Positions 5,565 to 14,847 of a DNA stretch of 34,162 nt are shown here, piece after piece. The notes beneath the pieces were generated by a model. The model was not told the origin of the DNA. It was given only the letters and a program-made list of their open reading frames with translations, and did not search any database. Origin of the DNA: a virus; IMG/VR virus record IMGVR_UViG_3300048023_000317, positions 1 through 34,162 of that record; one strand, written 5' to 3'. Positions within the stretch are counted from its first letter, which is position 1; each line of letters begins with the position of its first letter. The position numbers were made by a program, and so were the translations under genes.

Positions 5565-8311
5565 TGGCTAACGTACAATTCTATGAAGATAACATACTCA
5601 ACGGGTATGACAATTATACATACAATTGGAAAATTATTATGGTGCGTCCAGAAGACGTTGCCAAGTACGATGAAGTTCTCAAAACAAAAAGATTTAAAGT
5701 TATTGCTCACAGCGGTGTAGAATCTGAAGTAAACATACAAAGTGTAACACACGAAATGAAGCTGTCATTTAATAAGCAGTTACCTGACAGAGAAGCAGTA
5801 GCTAATGTTTTTAGTGCAAATTTAATTGAACCACTGGGCTCTACACTTTATACTAGAATTTATAAAGCCGCTCGAGATTTAAACATTACTAATCATTTAA
5901 AAGCCGCTTATTTGCTACAACTTAACTTTCTAGGATATCTTCCTGATGGTACGCCAGTTGAAAAAATTACTCAAACATACAACTATATGTGTACACTTAC
6001 TGGATTAGATTTTAGCTACAGAGATGGAGCAACACAATACAGAGCTGACTTTATGGAAACTACACAAGATGCTTTTAAAAAGTTAGCTTTGCATCTTAAA
6101 TCTGAGATTAGTATTACTGCTAGTAATTACGGCGGGTTTTTAGGAGAACTTTCTAGATTAGTTAATGAACAAGAAAAAGAACAAACACTATCTTCCACTG
6201 TAAAAAGATTTTGGCACGAATATACACTAACAACAGGTGCTGACGTAGCTGAATGGCAAGAGTGGGCATTTGATACAGGTGCTGGCAATAGTGAAGAAAA
6301 TCCAGATTTTGCAGGTGTAAGTGTTACAGGAGACGGAACCTTAACGTTTAAGGCAGATCAAGGATCTAGTATAAGTGATCTTATGATTATTGGTTTGATG
6401 CACACAACAAAATTTAGAAAACTACCAACAGCGAAAAATGCATTTCATAAAGAAAACCCCAATGATGCAGTTGCACTTAAAGATACATTTGCAGATTTAA
6501 GCAAGTGGTTTACTTTTGATACAGATGTAGTATATGATGTGTTTGACGTGTTGAGTAGAGACTATAAAAAGAAGTTTACATATAAGATTGATGGTTTCAT
6601 TGTTCCTGAACTTGTACATGATAATATATCGTTTATGGATATGTTTGATGATCAAAAATTACAGGAAGATAGATTAGGAAACATTGTTTCCAATGATCTG
6701 TTGAAGAAAAGGTTTGACTATACTTTTACTGGACTGAATACAGAAGTTCTCAATTTAGACATTTATCTTAATAATACATACTATACTTTACAAGCACTTA
6801 ATCAAGGTGAGAGAACAAAGATTGGTCAAACTTTTGCAGGTGAAGGTGGTCCGGACCAAGAGCTAAATCAAATTGAATCCGATAGACAAGGTCTTAGAAA
6901 TAAAATTACAGAAAATCAGAATAAGATATCGGCACTTAAACAAAAAGTTAAAGCTAACAACGATCAGATTGAAAATTTATCCGGCGCAGAAGGATCTGAA
7001 ATTCCTGAAGCTGAAAGTGCTATAGGATCTATAGTTGCTGAAAACACTGCCGCTCAAGCTGAGATAGTTGATTTAGAAAGTCAAAACGAAGCACTAGAAG
7101 TAGATATTAAAAAACTTGTCCCAGAGCAAGAGAAACTAACACTAGAAAAAGAGGCAGCCGATAGATTAAAACAAGGTGATTTAAATTCTCTAAACTCTGG
7201 TGAGAATTATATTAGACAACAAGATATAATTGGACAACCTCGAAATGACAAGTTTAGTAATCCTCATGTGTTTGACATAAGTCATGTAAACAGTAAAGCT
7301 ACTAATGGCCCAGATGAAGGCGATACTAGTGGAGCTGTATTACTAGGCGCTGTTGAAATTAATTTAAATGCTATGACAGATCTTGCTGTGCAACAAATTG
7401 AAATAAGAGGTGATCCGTATTGGCTTGGTAGACCCAAATCTAGACAAGGAAAAAGAACAGGCAAAGGTGCAAATTATACTAGAGGAGGAGTAAGTTATTT
7501 TCTTAATCTAAATCTTCCGACGTATCCTGAAGATGATGGACCAGAGACTGGGTCAGGACTAATGAATATACCTGAGGCAAATTTTGCTATTATTGGATTG
7601 TATAGAGTACACTCAGTAGTTGCTAGATATTCAGATGGTCAATTTACAATGACACTAGATTCTTTTAGAGATCAAAATACAAATATAGGTAGACTGTGGA
7701 CTTTTTTAAGCAAAGGTCAAATGCCTACAGGTGACAAACGTACAACAGAGCCACTTAATCTTCCAGAAGGTGAAGACGAATTAGACATAGATACTACACC
7801 TCAAGTAGATACTGAAAGTATTGGAGATCCAGTTGATGGCAATGTTGTAACTCCTAATGTTACAGAAAGTCAATCTAATGTAGCAAGCGTAAGAAAATTA
7901 TCAATAGCAAGTGATTTAAAAGCTATCTTACAAACTGCCGCAAGCCGTACAGGAGTTAATGTTGATGTCAGAAGTGGTGGACAAGACAGTAGTACTGGAT
8001 TTACAGGAAGTACAAGACACAACAACGGACATGCGGCTGATGTTGCACTTACACTAGCAGACGGCACAAGACTGACAACAACTAATCCACAACATTTACC
8101 TATTATTACAAACTTTCTTGCAGAAGCTAAAAAAGCAGGAGCAACTGGCATTGGTGCAGGAAATGGTTATATGGGCAACAATACTTTCCATATAGATAAC
8201 GCACAACAATACGGACAAGGTAATGCAGGATACTGGGGTGGACAACTCGATGGAGGTACATTTAGATCTCGCAATGCTCCGGGTTGGTTAAGAGATATAT
8301 TTACAGCATAG
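5564..8311 (+). CDS. Baseplate hub protein (gp27-like) with coiled coil and C-terminal M15-type peptidase domain
   Basis: A 915-residue composite protein. The N-terminal part (about 1-430) and a segment near 610-710 (QIEIRGDPYWLG, then FAIIGLYRVHSVVARYSDGQF) resemble hub proteins of the gp27/late-control-D type. A charged, heptad-rich coiled coil spans about 432-538. An acidic Thr/Pro linker leads to a domain at about 780-890 with STRHNNGHAAD and FHID: H819, D826 and H876 are spaced like the zinc ligands of M15 D-Ala-D-Ala peptidases (HxxxxxxD...HxD). The domain would cut peptide crosslinks during injection, replacing the lysozyme that T4 carries in gp5. AAGGA eight bases upstream and TAATG coupling to gp53 set the start. 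The hub identity is inferred; the peptidase motif is direct. Confidence 0.7.
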   Translation: MANVQFYEDNILNGYDNYTYNWKIIMVRPEDVAKYDEVLKTKRFKVIAHSGVESEVNIQSVTHEMKLSFNKQLPDREAVANVFSANLIEPLGSTLYTRIYKAARDLNITNHLKAAYLLQLNFLGYLPDGTPVEKITQTYNYMCTLTGLDFSYRDGATQYRADFMETTQDAFKKLALHLKSEISITASNYGGFLGELSRLVNEQEKEQTLSSTVKRFWHEYTLTTGADVAEWQEWAFDTGAGNSEENPDFAGVSVTGDGTLTFKADQGSSISDLMIIGLMHTTKFRKLPTAKNAFHKENPNDAVALKDTFADLSKWFTFDTDVVYDVFDVLSRDYKKKFTYKIDGFIVPELVHDNISFMDMFDDQKLQEDRLGNIVSNDLLKKRFDYTFTGLNTEVLNLDIYLNNTYYTLQALNQGERTKIGQTFAGEGGPDQELNQIESDRQGLRNKITENQNKISALKQKVKANNDQIENLSGAEGSEIPEAESAIGSIVAENTAAQAEIVDLESQNEALEVDIKKLVPEQEKLTLEKEAADRLKQGDLNSLNSGENYIRQQDIIGQPRNDKFSNPHVFDISHVNSKATNGPDEGDTSGAVLLGAVEINLNAMTDLAVQQIEIRGDPYWLGRPKSRQGKRTGKGANYTRGGVSYFLNLNLPTYPEDDGPETGSGLMNIPEANFAIIGLYRVHSVVARYSDGQFTMTLDSFRDQNTNIGRLWTFLSKGQMPTGDKRTTEPLNLPEGEDELDIDTTPQVDTESIGDPVDGNVVTPNVTESQSNVASVRKLSIASDLKAILQTAASRTGVNVDVRSGGQDSSTGFTGSTRHNNGHAADVALTLADGTRLTTTNPQHLPIITNFLAEAKKAGATGIGAGNGYMGNNTFHIDNAQQYGQGNAGYWGGQLDGGTFRSRNAPGWLRDIFTA

Positions 8312-8325
8312 GTTAGGATAAAAAA

Positions 8326-9963
8326 ATGAGATACAGTACATCAAATAGCGTAGGCAGAACAGGAGCTCCAAAAGAGTATAACAAAATGGCTGGCGCTGGC
8401 GGAATTCCTAAACTCACAGGAATGTTTATTTGTAAAGTAATTGACCTTGTTGATGATCGATACGAAGGATTTATGTATGTAGAAGTTATCGGACAAGGGT
8501 ATACTGGATCAACTGGCGAAGCAGATAAAAGAAAAGAATTTCATAGAGTAAGACGAGGCAGTCCATACGGTGGTAGCTATCAGTTTACTGGATTTACAAA
8601 CACATATGGTATGAGTTGTCATCCACCTGCTCCAGGAACTCAAATATTAGTTGCCTTTTGCAATAACAGTGATGTTGGGGTAATGATAAGTGTATTACCA
8701 GACACAACAAGAAATGCTGGCGTACCTACTAATCCAGCAACTTATGTTGAAAGTGAACCCGGTTCTGTTGGCCCAACATATGATCCAAGTGTATTACTTC
8801 CACAAGTTGACAATAAAAGACCAAGAGCTAATCCTGAAAGTCACAATGTGGGTGAGTCTAGTGAATACAAAGATAATTGTAACACAAACAATGGCGGTGC
8901 AGAAGTTGGCGAGCAAGGGATAGGTATAGATAGTCTCAGAGGACTTAGTAGCAGTAGTCAAAGAAGAGAAAGCCCTACACAAGTATTTGGTTTTAATACA
9001 CCTGGCGGGCATCATTTTGTTATGGATGATGGTACAAAAGAATTAAGTGATACATGCTTAACTCCTGACAAAGCAAGACAAAAAGGGTTGAGTAACCTAT
9101 GTCGCTGGCGCAGTGCAGGAGGTGCTCAAATATTAATGCATGACGGCACTGGAATGATTTATATTATAAATCAAAACGGAAGTAGCTGGATACAGATGAG
9201 TTCCGATGGAAAAATTGATGTCTATGGCAGTGGCGATATTAGTATGCACACAGAAAATGACTTCAACTTATATTGCGGCGGCGCCTTTAATTTAGATGCT
9301 GATAGTATTAATATGAAAGCAAGAGAAAAAGACGGAATAACTGTAGAAGCCACTTTGGGAGAATTTAATTTACATTGTAACAAAGATTTAAAGTTGACAA
9401 GTGATTTAAACGGACATATTAAGTGCGAAGGCTTCCACAGAACAACTGCATCACTAATAGATTTGAACGGCCCAGCGGCAACACCAGCTACAAAAACTGT
9501 TACACTTAACAGGACTGAAAATACAACTATTAAAGAGAGTATTAATACTAGAGTACCAGAAGCTGAACCGTGGGGAGGTCACACCGAAGAACAAGAGATA
9601 TTACCACAACCTGCAAGTCCAAATACAGACTTGACTGCAACAGATATAGATGTAAGCAACTTAGGGCAAGATCAATGTACAGGTCCAGTGCCAGATGATG
9701 TAAGTGGATTAATAGGTACATTGCCCAGCGGTGAAGAAAAAACATCAAATCCTAGAAAAGGATTATCAGCTAAAAATAACCTAGGTAACCTAGATCCTAA
9801 TTTAGTAGCCGCAGGATTTAATAGTAGTAATATAGCATATAAAAAAGGTGGCCCAGGAAAAGGAGGATATGTGAGAACAGATCGTCCGGGATGGTACAAA
9901 GATGATGCTCCGGTCACATATTTGTCAACAGATCCTATAAAAAGACCTGGTGGTGCTCAATGA
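8326..9963 (+). CDS. gp5: gp5-like central spike/hub protein lacking the lysozyme domain
   Basis: A 545-residue cell-puncturing spike protein. Residues about 28-125 (GMFICKVIDLVDDRYEGF, then PPAPGTQILVAFCNNSDVGV) form the gp5/VgrG-type OB-fold. From about 218 (FNTPGGHHFVMDDG) to 385 runs a chain of short beta-strand repeats (GGAQILMHDGTG, GSSWIQMSSDGKIDVYG, GDISMHTENDFNLY) typical of the triple-stranded beta-helix needle. T4 gp5 has a lysozyme domain between these two parts; here only a low-complexity acidic linker is present. The C-terminal region ends with a GGYVRTDRPGWYKDD segment. AGGA seven bases before the ATG fixes the start. It follows the hub gene by 14 bases. Confidence 0.8.
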   Translation: MRYSTSNSVGRTGAPKEYNKMAGAGGIPKLTGMFICKVIDLVDDRYEGFMYVEVIGQGYTGSTGEADKRKEFHRVRRGSPYGGSYQFTGFTNTYGMSCHPPAPGTQILVAFCNNSDVGVMISVLPDTTRNAGVPTNPATYVESEPGSVGPTYDPSVLLPQVDNKRPRANPESHNVGESSEYKDNCNTNNGGAEVGEQGIGIDSLRGLSSSSQRRESPTQVFGFNTPGGHHFVMDDGTKELSDTCLTPDKARQKGLSNLCRWRSAGGAQILMHDGTGMIYIINQNGSSWIQMSSDGKIDVYGSGDISMHTENDFNLYCGGAFNLDADSINMKAREKDGITVEATLGEFNLHCNKDLKLTSDLNGHIKCEGFHRTTASLIDLNGPAATPATKTVTLNRTENTTIKESINTRVPEAEPWGGHTEEQEILPQPASPNTDLTATDIDVSNLGQDQCTGPVPDDVSGLIGTLPSGEEKTSNPRKGLSAKNNLGNLDPNLVAAGFNSSNIAYKKGGPGKGGYVRTDRPGWYKDDAPVTYLSTDPIKRPGGAQ

Positions 9964-10862
9964 CCGAAACTACAGTTATTAGAAAACTTCAAACAGTATG
10001 GAGTGACTTTACTGTAAAAGACGAAAGTTTGTACTCTACACAACTTGAGTTGTCTACGACAATTGCCAGTGAAAGTCTAAAAGACCTTTGTTTAAACTTC
10101 TTTGGTAATTATAGCGGATTCAACGGTACTGCTTACGGTGAAGGATTTTTTGATCTAGGATTAACTGAGCAAGAATCATATGATTATTGGCAAAAGATAT
10201 TCAATGAGCAACAAGCTCTTGCTAAAAAGCAATTAATTAATGCAGGCATAACAACTATACCTCAAAGTGTATATGATGGACTAATATTGTTACATTGGGT
10301 TACTAAGAGAGTGTTAACTGTTATAAACAAAGATGTAACTTATGATCTAACAGATCCTTTACTACAACAAAAGTATGATATAGTAGCAGATATGATATTC
10401 AACAGTAGTGACAATAAAGCTCTTTGTAGAATTGGTGCTACTGTATTGCGACTAGCTGACTACGGAAGACCAAAGTCTCGCACTTGGCAACGTAGTAATG
10501 GTGTATTCAAACTCAGAGACTTTAATGAAAAAGGCATACTAACTACAGACCAGCTAAAAAGAGCTAGATTTAGTTATTATGCTGAAACTTTAAATTTTCT
10601 ACCTTTTACACCAGAAGGACTACAAAGACAAATTGTAAAAGAATATGAAACTTCGTTGGTAGTACAAAACTTTACATTTAGTGGCACTAATACATTTACT
10701 TTGGAAAGAGCGCCTGCGATGACGCCACAAGAAAAAATTAAAGTATTCATAAATGACGCTGTACAACAACACTTTTATGATTTTACAGTAGACGGGTTTA
10801 CACTAACAATTAGTAAAGCTATGAATACAGGCGATATTGTTAGAACAATCATTAAAATATAA
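9960..10862 (+). CDS. Putative structural protein with a lysozyme-like middle region
   Basis: A 300-residue protein overlapping the gp5 stop by ATGA. The middle (about 60-175) recalls T4-lysozyme-family helices: LTEQESYDYWQKIF resembles the ITKDEAEKLF helix, and TIPQSVYDGLILLHW the core helix. A conspicuous LADYGRPKSRTWQRSNGVFKLR string follows. I do not see the Glu-8x-Asp-5x-Thr catalytic set, so if related it is probably inactive. The C-terminal 65 residues (FTFSGTNTFTLERAP, ending in TGDIVRTIIKI) look like a small beta domain common in phage tail proteins. Its position between gp5 and gp25 suggests a hub or baseplate part. Function is unproven. Confidence 0.5.
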   Translation: MTETTVIRKLQTVWSDFTVKDESLYSTQLELSTTIASESLKDLCLNFFGNYSGFNGTAYGEGFFDLGLTEQESYDYWQKIFNEQQALAKKQLINAGITTIPQSVYDGLILLHWVTKRVLTVINKDVTYDLTDPLLQQKYDIVADMIFNSSDNKALCRIGATVLRLADYGRPKSRTWQRSNGVFKLRDFNEKGILTTDQLKRARFSYYAETLNFLPFTPEGLQRQIVKEYETSLVVQNFTFSGTNTFTLERAPAMTPQEKIKVFINDAVQQHFYDFTVDGFTLTISKAMNTGDIVRTIIKI

Positions 10863-10884
10863 TAAACTGGGCAGTTAATTTTAC

Positions 10885-10892
10885 CATAAATA
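10885..10892 (+). promoter_or_regulatory. Probable late promoter (CATAAATA) before gp25
   Basis: CATAAATA differs from the TATAAATA late consensus at one base and lies in the only gap (35 bases) between 4657 and 26156. With T4 geometry the start of transcription falls on or next to the gp25 ATG at 10898, implying a nearly leaderless mRNA. The same CATAAATA form recurs at 28925. Confidence 0.6.
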
Positions 10893-10897
10893 ATAGT

Positions 10898-11260
10898 ATG
10901 GTGACCTACATTGGATATAGCACAATAGATAGTATTAGTGGAAGCAAGACGCTGACAGACTCAGATATTGCAAAACGTGATTTATTGAATCACTTTTATA
11001 CTCGGCGTGGAGAAAGAGTACAAAATCCTTTATTTGGTAGTATATTACCGGATCTAGTTTTTGAACCTTTAGACGAATCCACTATCAGAGAAGCTACCGA
11101 AGATGTCGACAGAATTGTTAATAATGATCCTAGATGGAATGTATTAGAAACATTGGTTACTAAGCCAGATGATCATACATTAAATATTAAGGTTAGGATG
11201 GCATACATGTCTTCAGGTACAGCAGAAGAACTGTTTTTAACATTTACAGGTGAGGAATAA
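10898..11260 (+). CDS. gp25: gp25-like baseplate wedge protein
   Basis: A 120-residue protein of the GPW/gp25 family, the sheath-initiating wedge protein that nucleates the tail sheath. Visible hallmarks are KRDLLNHFYTRRGERVQNPLFGS, a short helix region after EPLDEST, and a C-terminal beta strand set (LNIKVRMAYMSSG). The length agrees with the family (T4 gp25 is 132). The ATG at 10898 has no recognisable Shine-Dalgarno sequence and sits just after a late-promoter box. The stop overlaps the gp6 start (TAATG), so gp25 and gp6 are coupled. Confidence 0.88.
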   Translation: MVTYIGYSTIDSISGSKTLTDSDIAKRDLLNHFYTRRGERVQNPLFGSILPDLVFEPLDESTIREATEDVDRIVNNDPRWNVLETLVTKPDDHTLNIKVRMAYMSSGTAEELFLTFTGEE

Positions 11261-14200
11261 TGGCACAAGGCGCACGACAGAGTAGTTTGTTTGCCGCGGA
11301 AGATTTTACCGTAGCATATGAAAGTTTTGCACAAGCAAACTTACAAGCATATGATTTTGAAACTATACGAAATGCTATGGTTGAATATATTAGAACAAAC
11401 TATCCAGAAAACTTTAACGACTACATTAACAGTAGTGAATTTATAGCACTCATTGAATTGATTGCATTTTTAGGACACAACTTAGCATTTAGAGCAGATC
11501 TAGGACAAAGAGAAAACTATCTTAGTACAGCAGATCGTAGACAAAGTGCTTTGCGTATTGCTGAATTTTTAGGATATACTCCAACTAGAAATGTCGTGGC
11601 TAGTGGATATTTAAAAATTGATAGTATTAGTACCAAAGAGGATATCTTTGATGCATCTGGTAACTCACTGCGAGATGTAAAAGTACAATTTGAAGATATA
11701 ACAGATCCTTCCAGTTATCAAAATTTTCTTACTATTATGAATTCAGTATTACAAAGTAGTAGTCAATTTGGATCACCTTTTTCGAGTTTTGTACAAGGTA
11801 ACGTACAGAATGACATATACAGAACTAACAGTACAAATAACAAAGCTGTTAGAGAATTTAATGGTAGAATAAACGGAGCCAGTAGTACATTTAGTTTGCA
11901 CAGTGTAGGACTTGACAGCTTAACAAATTCATTGCAAGAAAAAGAACCTGATCCATATGGAAAGATCGATATACTATACAAAAACGATAACAGTGGATTT
12001 GGCAGTGCAAACACAGGATTTTTTATGGGATTTAAACAAGGAAGTTTGTTATACAAAGATTTTAATATAACAAACGGTCTTCCTAACCTAGTGTTAGATA
12101 TCAATAGTGATAATATAGCAAATGGAAATGTTTGGGTTCAATCAATAAACAGTGCTGGACAAGTTCAGAAGAAGTGGACTAGAGTTGATAGATTATTTGG
12201 TTCAAGTACAATTTTTAATGCTAGACAAAATAAAATTAGAGACATATACAGCATTAGTAGCAGAGAAAATGATCAAATTAGTGTTGTATTTTCAGACGGA
12301 AACTTTGGTAACATTCCACGTGGAATTATCAGGGTATGGTATAGAACTGGAGCCAATTTATCATATACACTAACACCAGACAATTTTTCAAGTGTTAACT
12401 TTGCTTTTGATTATACCGGCAGAGATGGTAACATACACACAGCTAGTGTTAGAGCAAGTTTAAAAAGTATAGTTACCAATGCAAGTGCAAAAGAAAGTGT
12501 AGCCAGTATTAAAGCTAATGCTCCAAGATATTTTGCAACACAAGACAGATTAGTCACAGCTGAAGATTATGCAATTGGTGCGTTAACAGCTAGTGGTAAT
12601 GTTAGAAAGATTAAAAGTGTTAATAGAGTTCACAGCGGACACAGTAGATTTAGAGACTTGTACGATCCAACAGCAACTTATACAGATGCTACACAGTACA
12701 GTGATGATGTATACATGTATCAAAACAATGTAACTGATAGAAGTTTAGTTTCATTGCCTAATAATTTAACAGGTCGTCAAATCTTTAACAAGTATCTAAA
12801 GCCTATGCTGTCTAATCCAGAATTGTTTAATTTTTATTACAGTAGACAAGGCTATTCAAGTTCAACACATAATGCATTCCAAGATTTTAATGATACAACT
12901 GTAGGGATAACTGTTCTTAATAGTACACAAACTGATGAAACAAATGTGTTTAGATTCAATCAAATTACTAAAGGAAGTAATGGTTGTAGTGGTTATATAA
13001 CACAAAATAGTATTGTACAACGTATGGGACTAATGGCTACAAACAGTTTAAAGAAAGCTGATATCAACGGGTTAGTTGAATTTATTCAAAGCCCATATAA
13101 GATGGGATATATTGCTACTATAGCTGTGGTTGATGGCGGCAGTGGATACACCAGTACACCAACTGTTACTGTTACAGGCGCAGGCTCTGGCGCAACTGCA
13201 AGTTGTACAATAGCAAATGGTCAAGTAACAAGTGTCGCAGTTCTTACTAGCGGTGCAAACTATAATCAATCGACAAATGTTGCAATAAGCGGCGGCGGCG
13301 GAAATGGCGCAGTTGTTAAAGCTAGTGTTACTGATGCTAAAACCCAATGGGTTAAAGTTGATAAACTTTATAAAGGCGGCATCGGAGACGATGATGTAAA
13401 TGGTACACCTACTGGCATTGACAATACTGGTAAAGGTGCTATAGTATTAGGATCCGTTGTAGCAGATAAAAGTAGAATTAGAAGAATTGTTCCAAGAATT
13501 AGTACAGATTTAGATGAAGTAACACTTGAAAGTGTTATTGCAAAAATAGATGCTAAACTTACATTTGGACTTCGTTATAATGCGGCGGCACAAAAATGGA
13601 TTGTAATCAATGGTGCAAATTTACCTGTAAACAGTATCACACTAAATGATGCAAGTCAATGGAATAGACAGTACGAAGGAGACGGTTCGAGTACTGGAAT
13701 AGATAATAGTTGGTTGATAAGATTTAATCATACTGCAACCAGTTGGGAGATGCTACAAAGAAAAACTCAATATGTGTTTGGTAGCCCTGACAAGTTGAAG
13801 TTTACAAATTTAAACTTCAATGCTTCGTTTAGTAGCGAAACATTAAAACCTCTCAGAGACAATCTCAAAGTATTAAAGATTAATCCAAAAAGTTCTATAG
13901 ATTCAAATCCATTGGGAACAGATTACAAGTTTAATGCTTTTGGATATTTCACATACACAGATGGATATACAGATCCTCACAATATTAGAATGAGCATTGC
14001 TGATCCAGACAACGATGGATATCCTAATAATCCGGAAGCATTTAATATTATAGTTGGATCTGAGACTATTAAACTAGGAACAAAAACTGTTCAAGGTTAT
14101 GATTATTCTATTGTAGATAACACAAACGGAACAACTGTTGTATCAGGCATTTCAAATTTACACTGCCAATATGATAGAATAGCTGATTTAAATCAACTAA

Positions 14201-14847
14201 TTGATCCTGCGACTACAAATATAATTGATACATATGTACTCACTGGTAGCTACAACACATTGTTTAGAAATTGGGCATTGTATGATGGAAGAGCTGAGAC
14301 ACAACCCAATCAACCTTCAATTAGTGAATTAACAGACTTGTTCGATGGATTAAACAGCAAAAAGTCAATCAGTGATCAAGTGATATACAGACCAGTAAAA
14401 TATAAACTATTGTTTGGCGACATAGCAAGCGGAGACTTGCAAGCTAAATTTAATGTAACTAAAACTTCCAACAGTACACTTACCGATACTGAAATTAAAC
14501 AACGTGTGATAGCACTAATTACAACTTATTTTAATATTGATAACTGGGACTTTGGAGAAGACTTTTACTTTACTGAAATGGCGGCATTCATTCATAATAA
14601 TATGATTGGAGAGATTAGTCAAATTACTATTGAAAGTGTTGCTGACCCTTCCAATGCAATCAAACTATTTGAGATATCCAGCGCCAGTGATGAATTATTT
14701 TTGCCAGTAGTAAAAAGCAGTAATATATCTGTAACTAGAAGTCAAATAGGAAACTTAACAACTATTGGAGAAAACTCCACTGGTAATACAAGTTCAGGCG
14801 CTACAAGCGGAAGCAGTAGTTCCAGCAGTGGAGGCGGAGGCTACTAA
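11260..14847 (+). CDS. gp6: gp6-like baseplate wedge protein, enlarged
   Basis: gp6 forms the inner ring that ties the baseplate wedges together. The N-terminus (YDFETIRNAMVEYIRTNYP, FIALIELIAFLGHNLAFRADL, LSTADRRQSALRIAEFLGY) is the conserved gp6/baseplate-J-like signature. At 1195 residues it is nearly twice T4 gp6 (660). Part of the excess is a Gly-rich beta module at about 620-695 (GGSGYTSTPTVTVTG and so on), which also occurs in the next protein. A second region at about 980-1140 returns to gp6-like sequence (IKQRVIALITTYFN, WDFGEDFYFTEMAAFIHNN). The C-terminal 30 residues are a Ser/Gly-rich tail. GAGGA before the start and TAATG at both ends show tight coupling with gp25 and the giant gene. 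Confidence 0.88.
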   Translation: MAQGARQSSLFAAEDFTVAYESFAQANLQAYDFETIRNAMVEYIRTNYPENFNDYINSSEFIALIELIAFLGHNLAFRADLGQRENYLSTADRRQSALRIAEFLGYTPTRNVVASGYLKIDSISTKEDIFDASGNSLRDVKVQFEDITDPSSYQNFLTIMNSVLQSSSQFGSPFSSFVQGNVQNDIYRTNSTNNKAVREFNGRINGASSTFSLHSVGLDSLTNSLQEKEPDPYGKIDILYKNDNSGFGSANTGFFMGFKQGSLLYKDFNITNGLPNLVLDINSDNIANGNVWVQSINSAGQVQKKWTRVDRLFGSSTIFNARQNKIRDIYSISSRENDQISVVFSDGNFGNIPRGIIRVWYRTGANLSYTLTPDNFSSVNFAFDYTGRDGNIHTASVRASLKSIVTNASAKESVASIKANAPRYFATQDRLVTAEDYAIGALTASGNVRKIKSVNRVHSGHSRFRDLYDPTATYTDATQYSDDVYMYQNNVTDRSLVSLPNNLTGRQIFNKYLKPMLSNPELFNFYYSRQGYSSSTHNAFQDFNDTTVGITVLNSTQTDETNVFRFNQITKGSNGCSGYITQNSIVQRMGLMATNSLKKADINGLVEFIQSPYKMGYIATIAVVDGGSGYTSTPTVTVTGAGSGATASCTIANGQVTSVAVLTSGANYNQSTNVAISGGGGNGAVVKASVTDAKTQWVKVDKLYKGGIGDDDVNGTPTGIDNTGKGAIVLGSVVADKSRIRRIVPRISTDLDEVTLESVIAKIDAKLTFGLRYNAAAQKWIVINGANLPVNSITLNDASQWNRQYEGDGSSTGIDNSWLIRFNHTATSWEMLQRKTQYVFGSPDKLKFTNLNFNASFSSETLKPLRDNLKVLKINPKSSIDSNPLGTDYKFNAFGYFTYTDGYTDPHNIRMSIADPDNDGYPNNPEAFNIIVGSETIKLGTKTVQGYDYSIVDNTNGTTVVSGISNLHCQYDRIADLNQLIDPATTNIIDTYVLTGSYNTLFRNWALYDGRAETQPNQPSISELTDLFDGLNSKKSISDQVIYRPVKYKLLFGDIASGDLQAKFNVTKTSNSTLTDTEIKQRVIALITTYFNIDNWDFGEDFYFTEMAAFIHNNMIGEISQITIESVADPSNAIKLFEISSASDELFLPVVKSSNISVTRSQIGNLTTIGENSTGNTSSGATSGSSSSSSGGGGY

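Noticed and set aside
7870-8151. Minus-strand frame of 93 residues opposite the M15 domain
   Set aside because: It has no ribosome binding site and is the antisense of a region with strong protein motifs; all other minus-strand frames after 4080 were dismissed for the same reason.
10865-10883. Possible hairpin terminator (AACTG, GG, CAGTT, then AATTTT) after the gene at 9960
   Set aside because: A two-base loop is not physically feasible; opening it leaves only a few AT-rich pairs, too weak to call a terminator.
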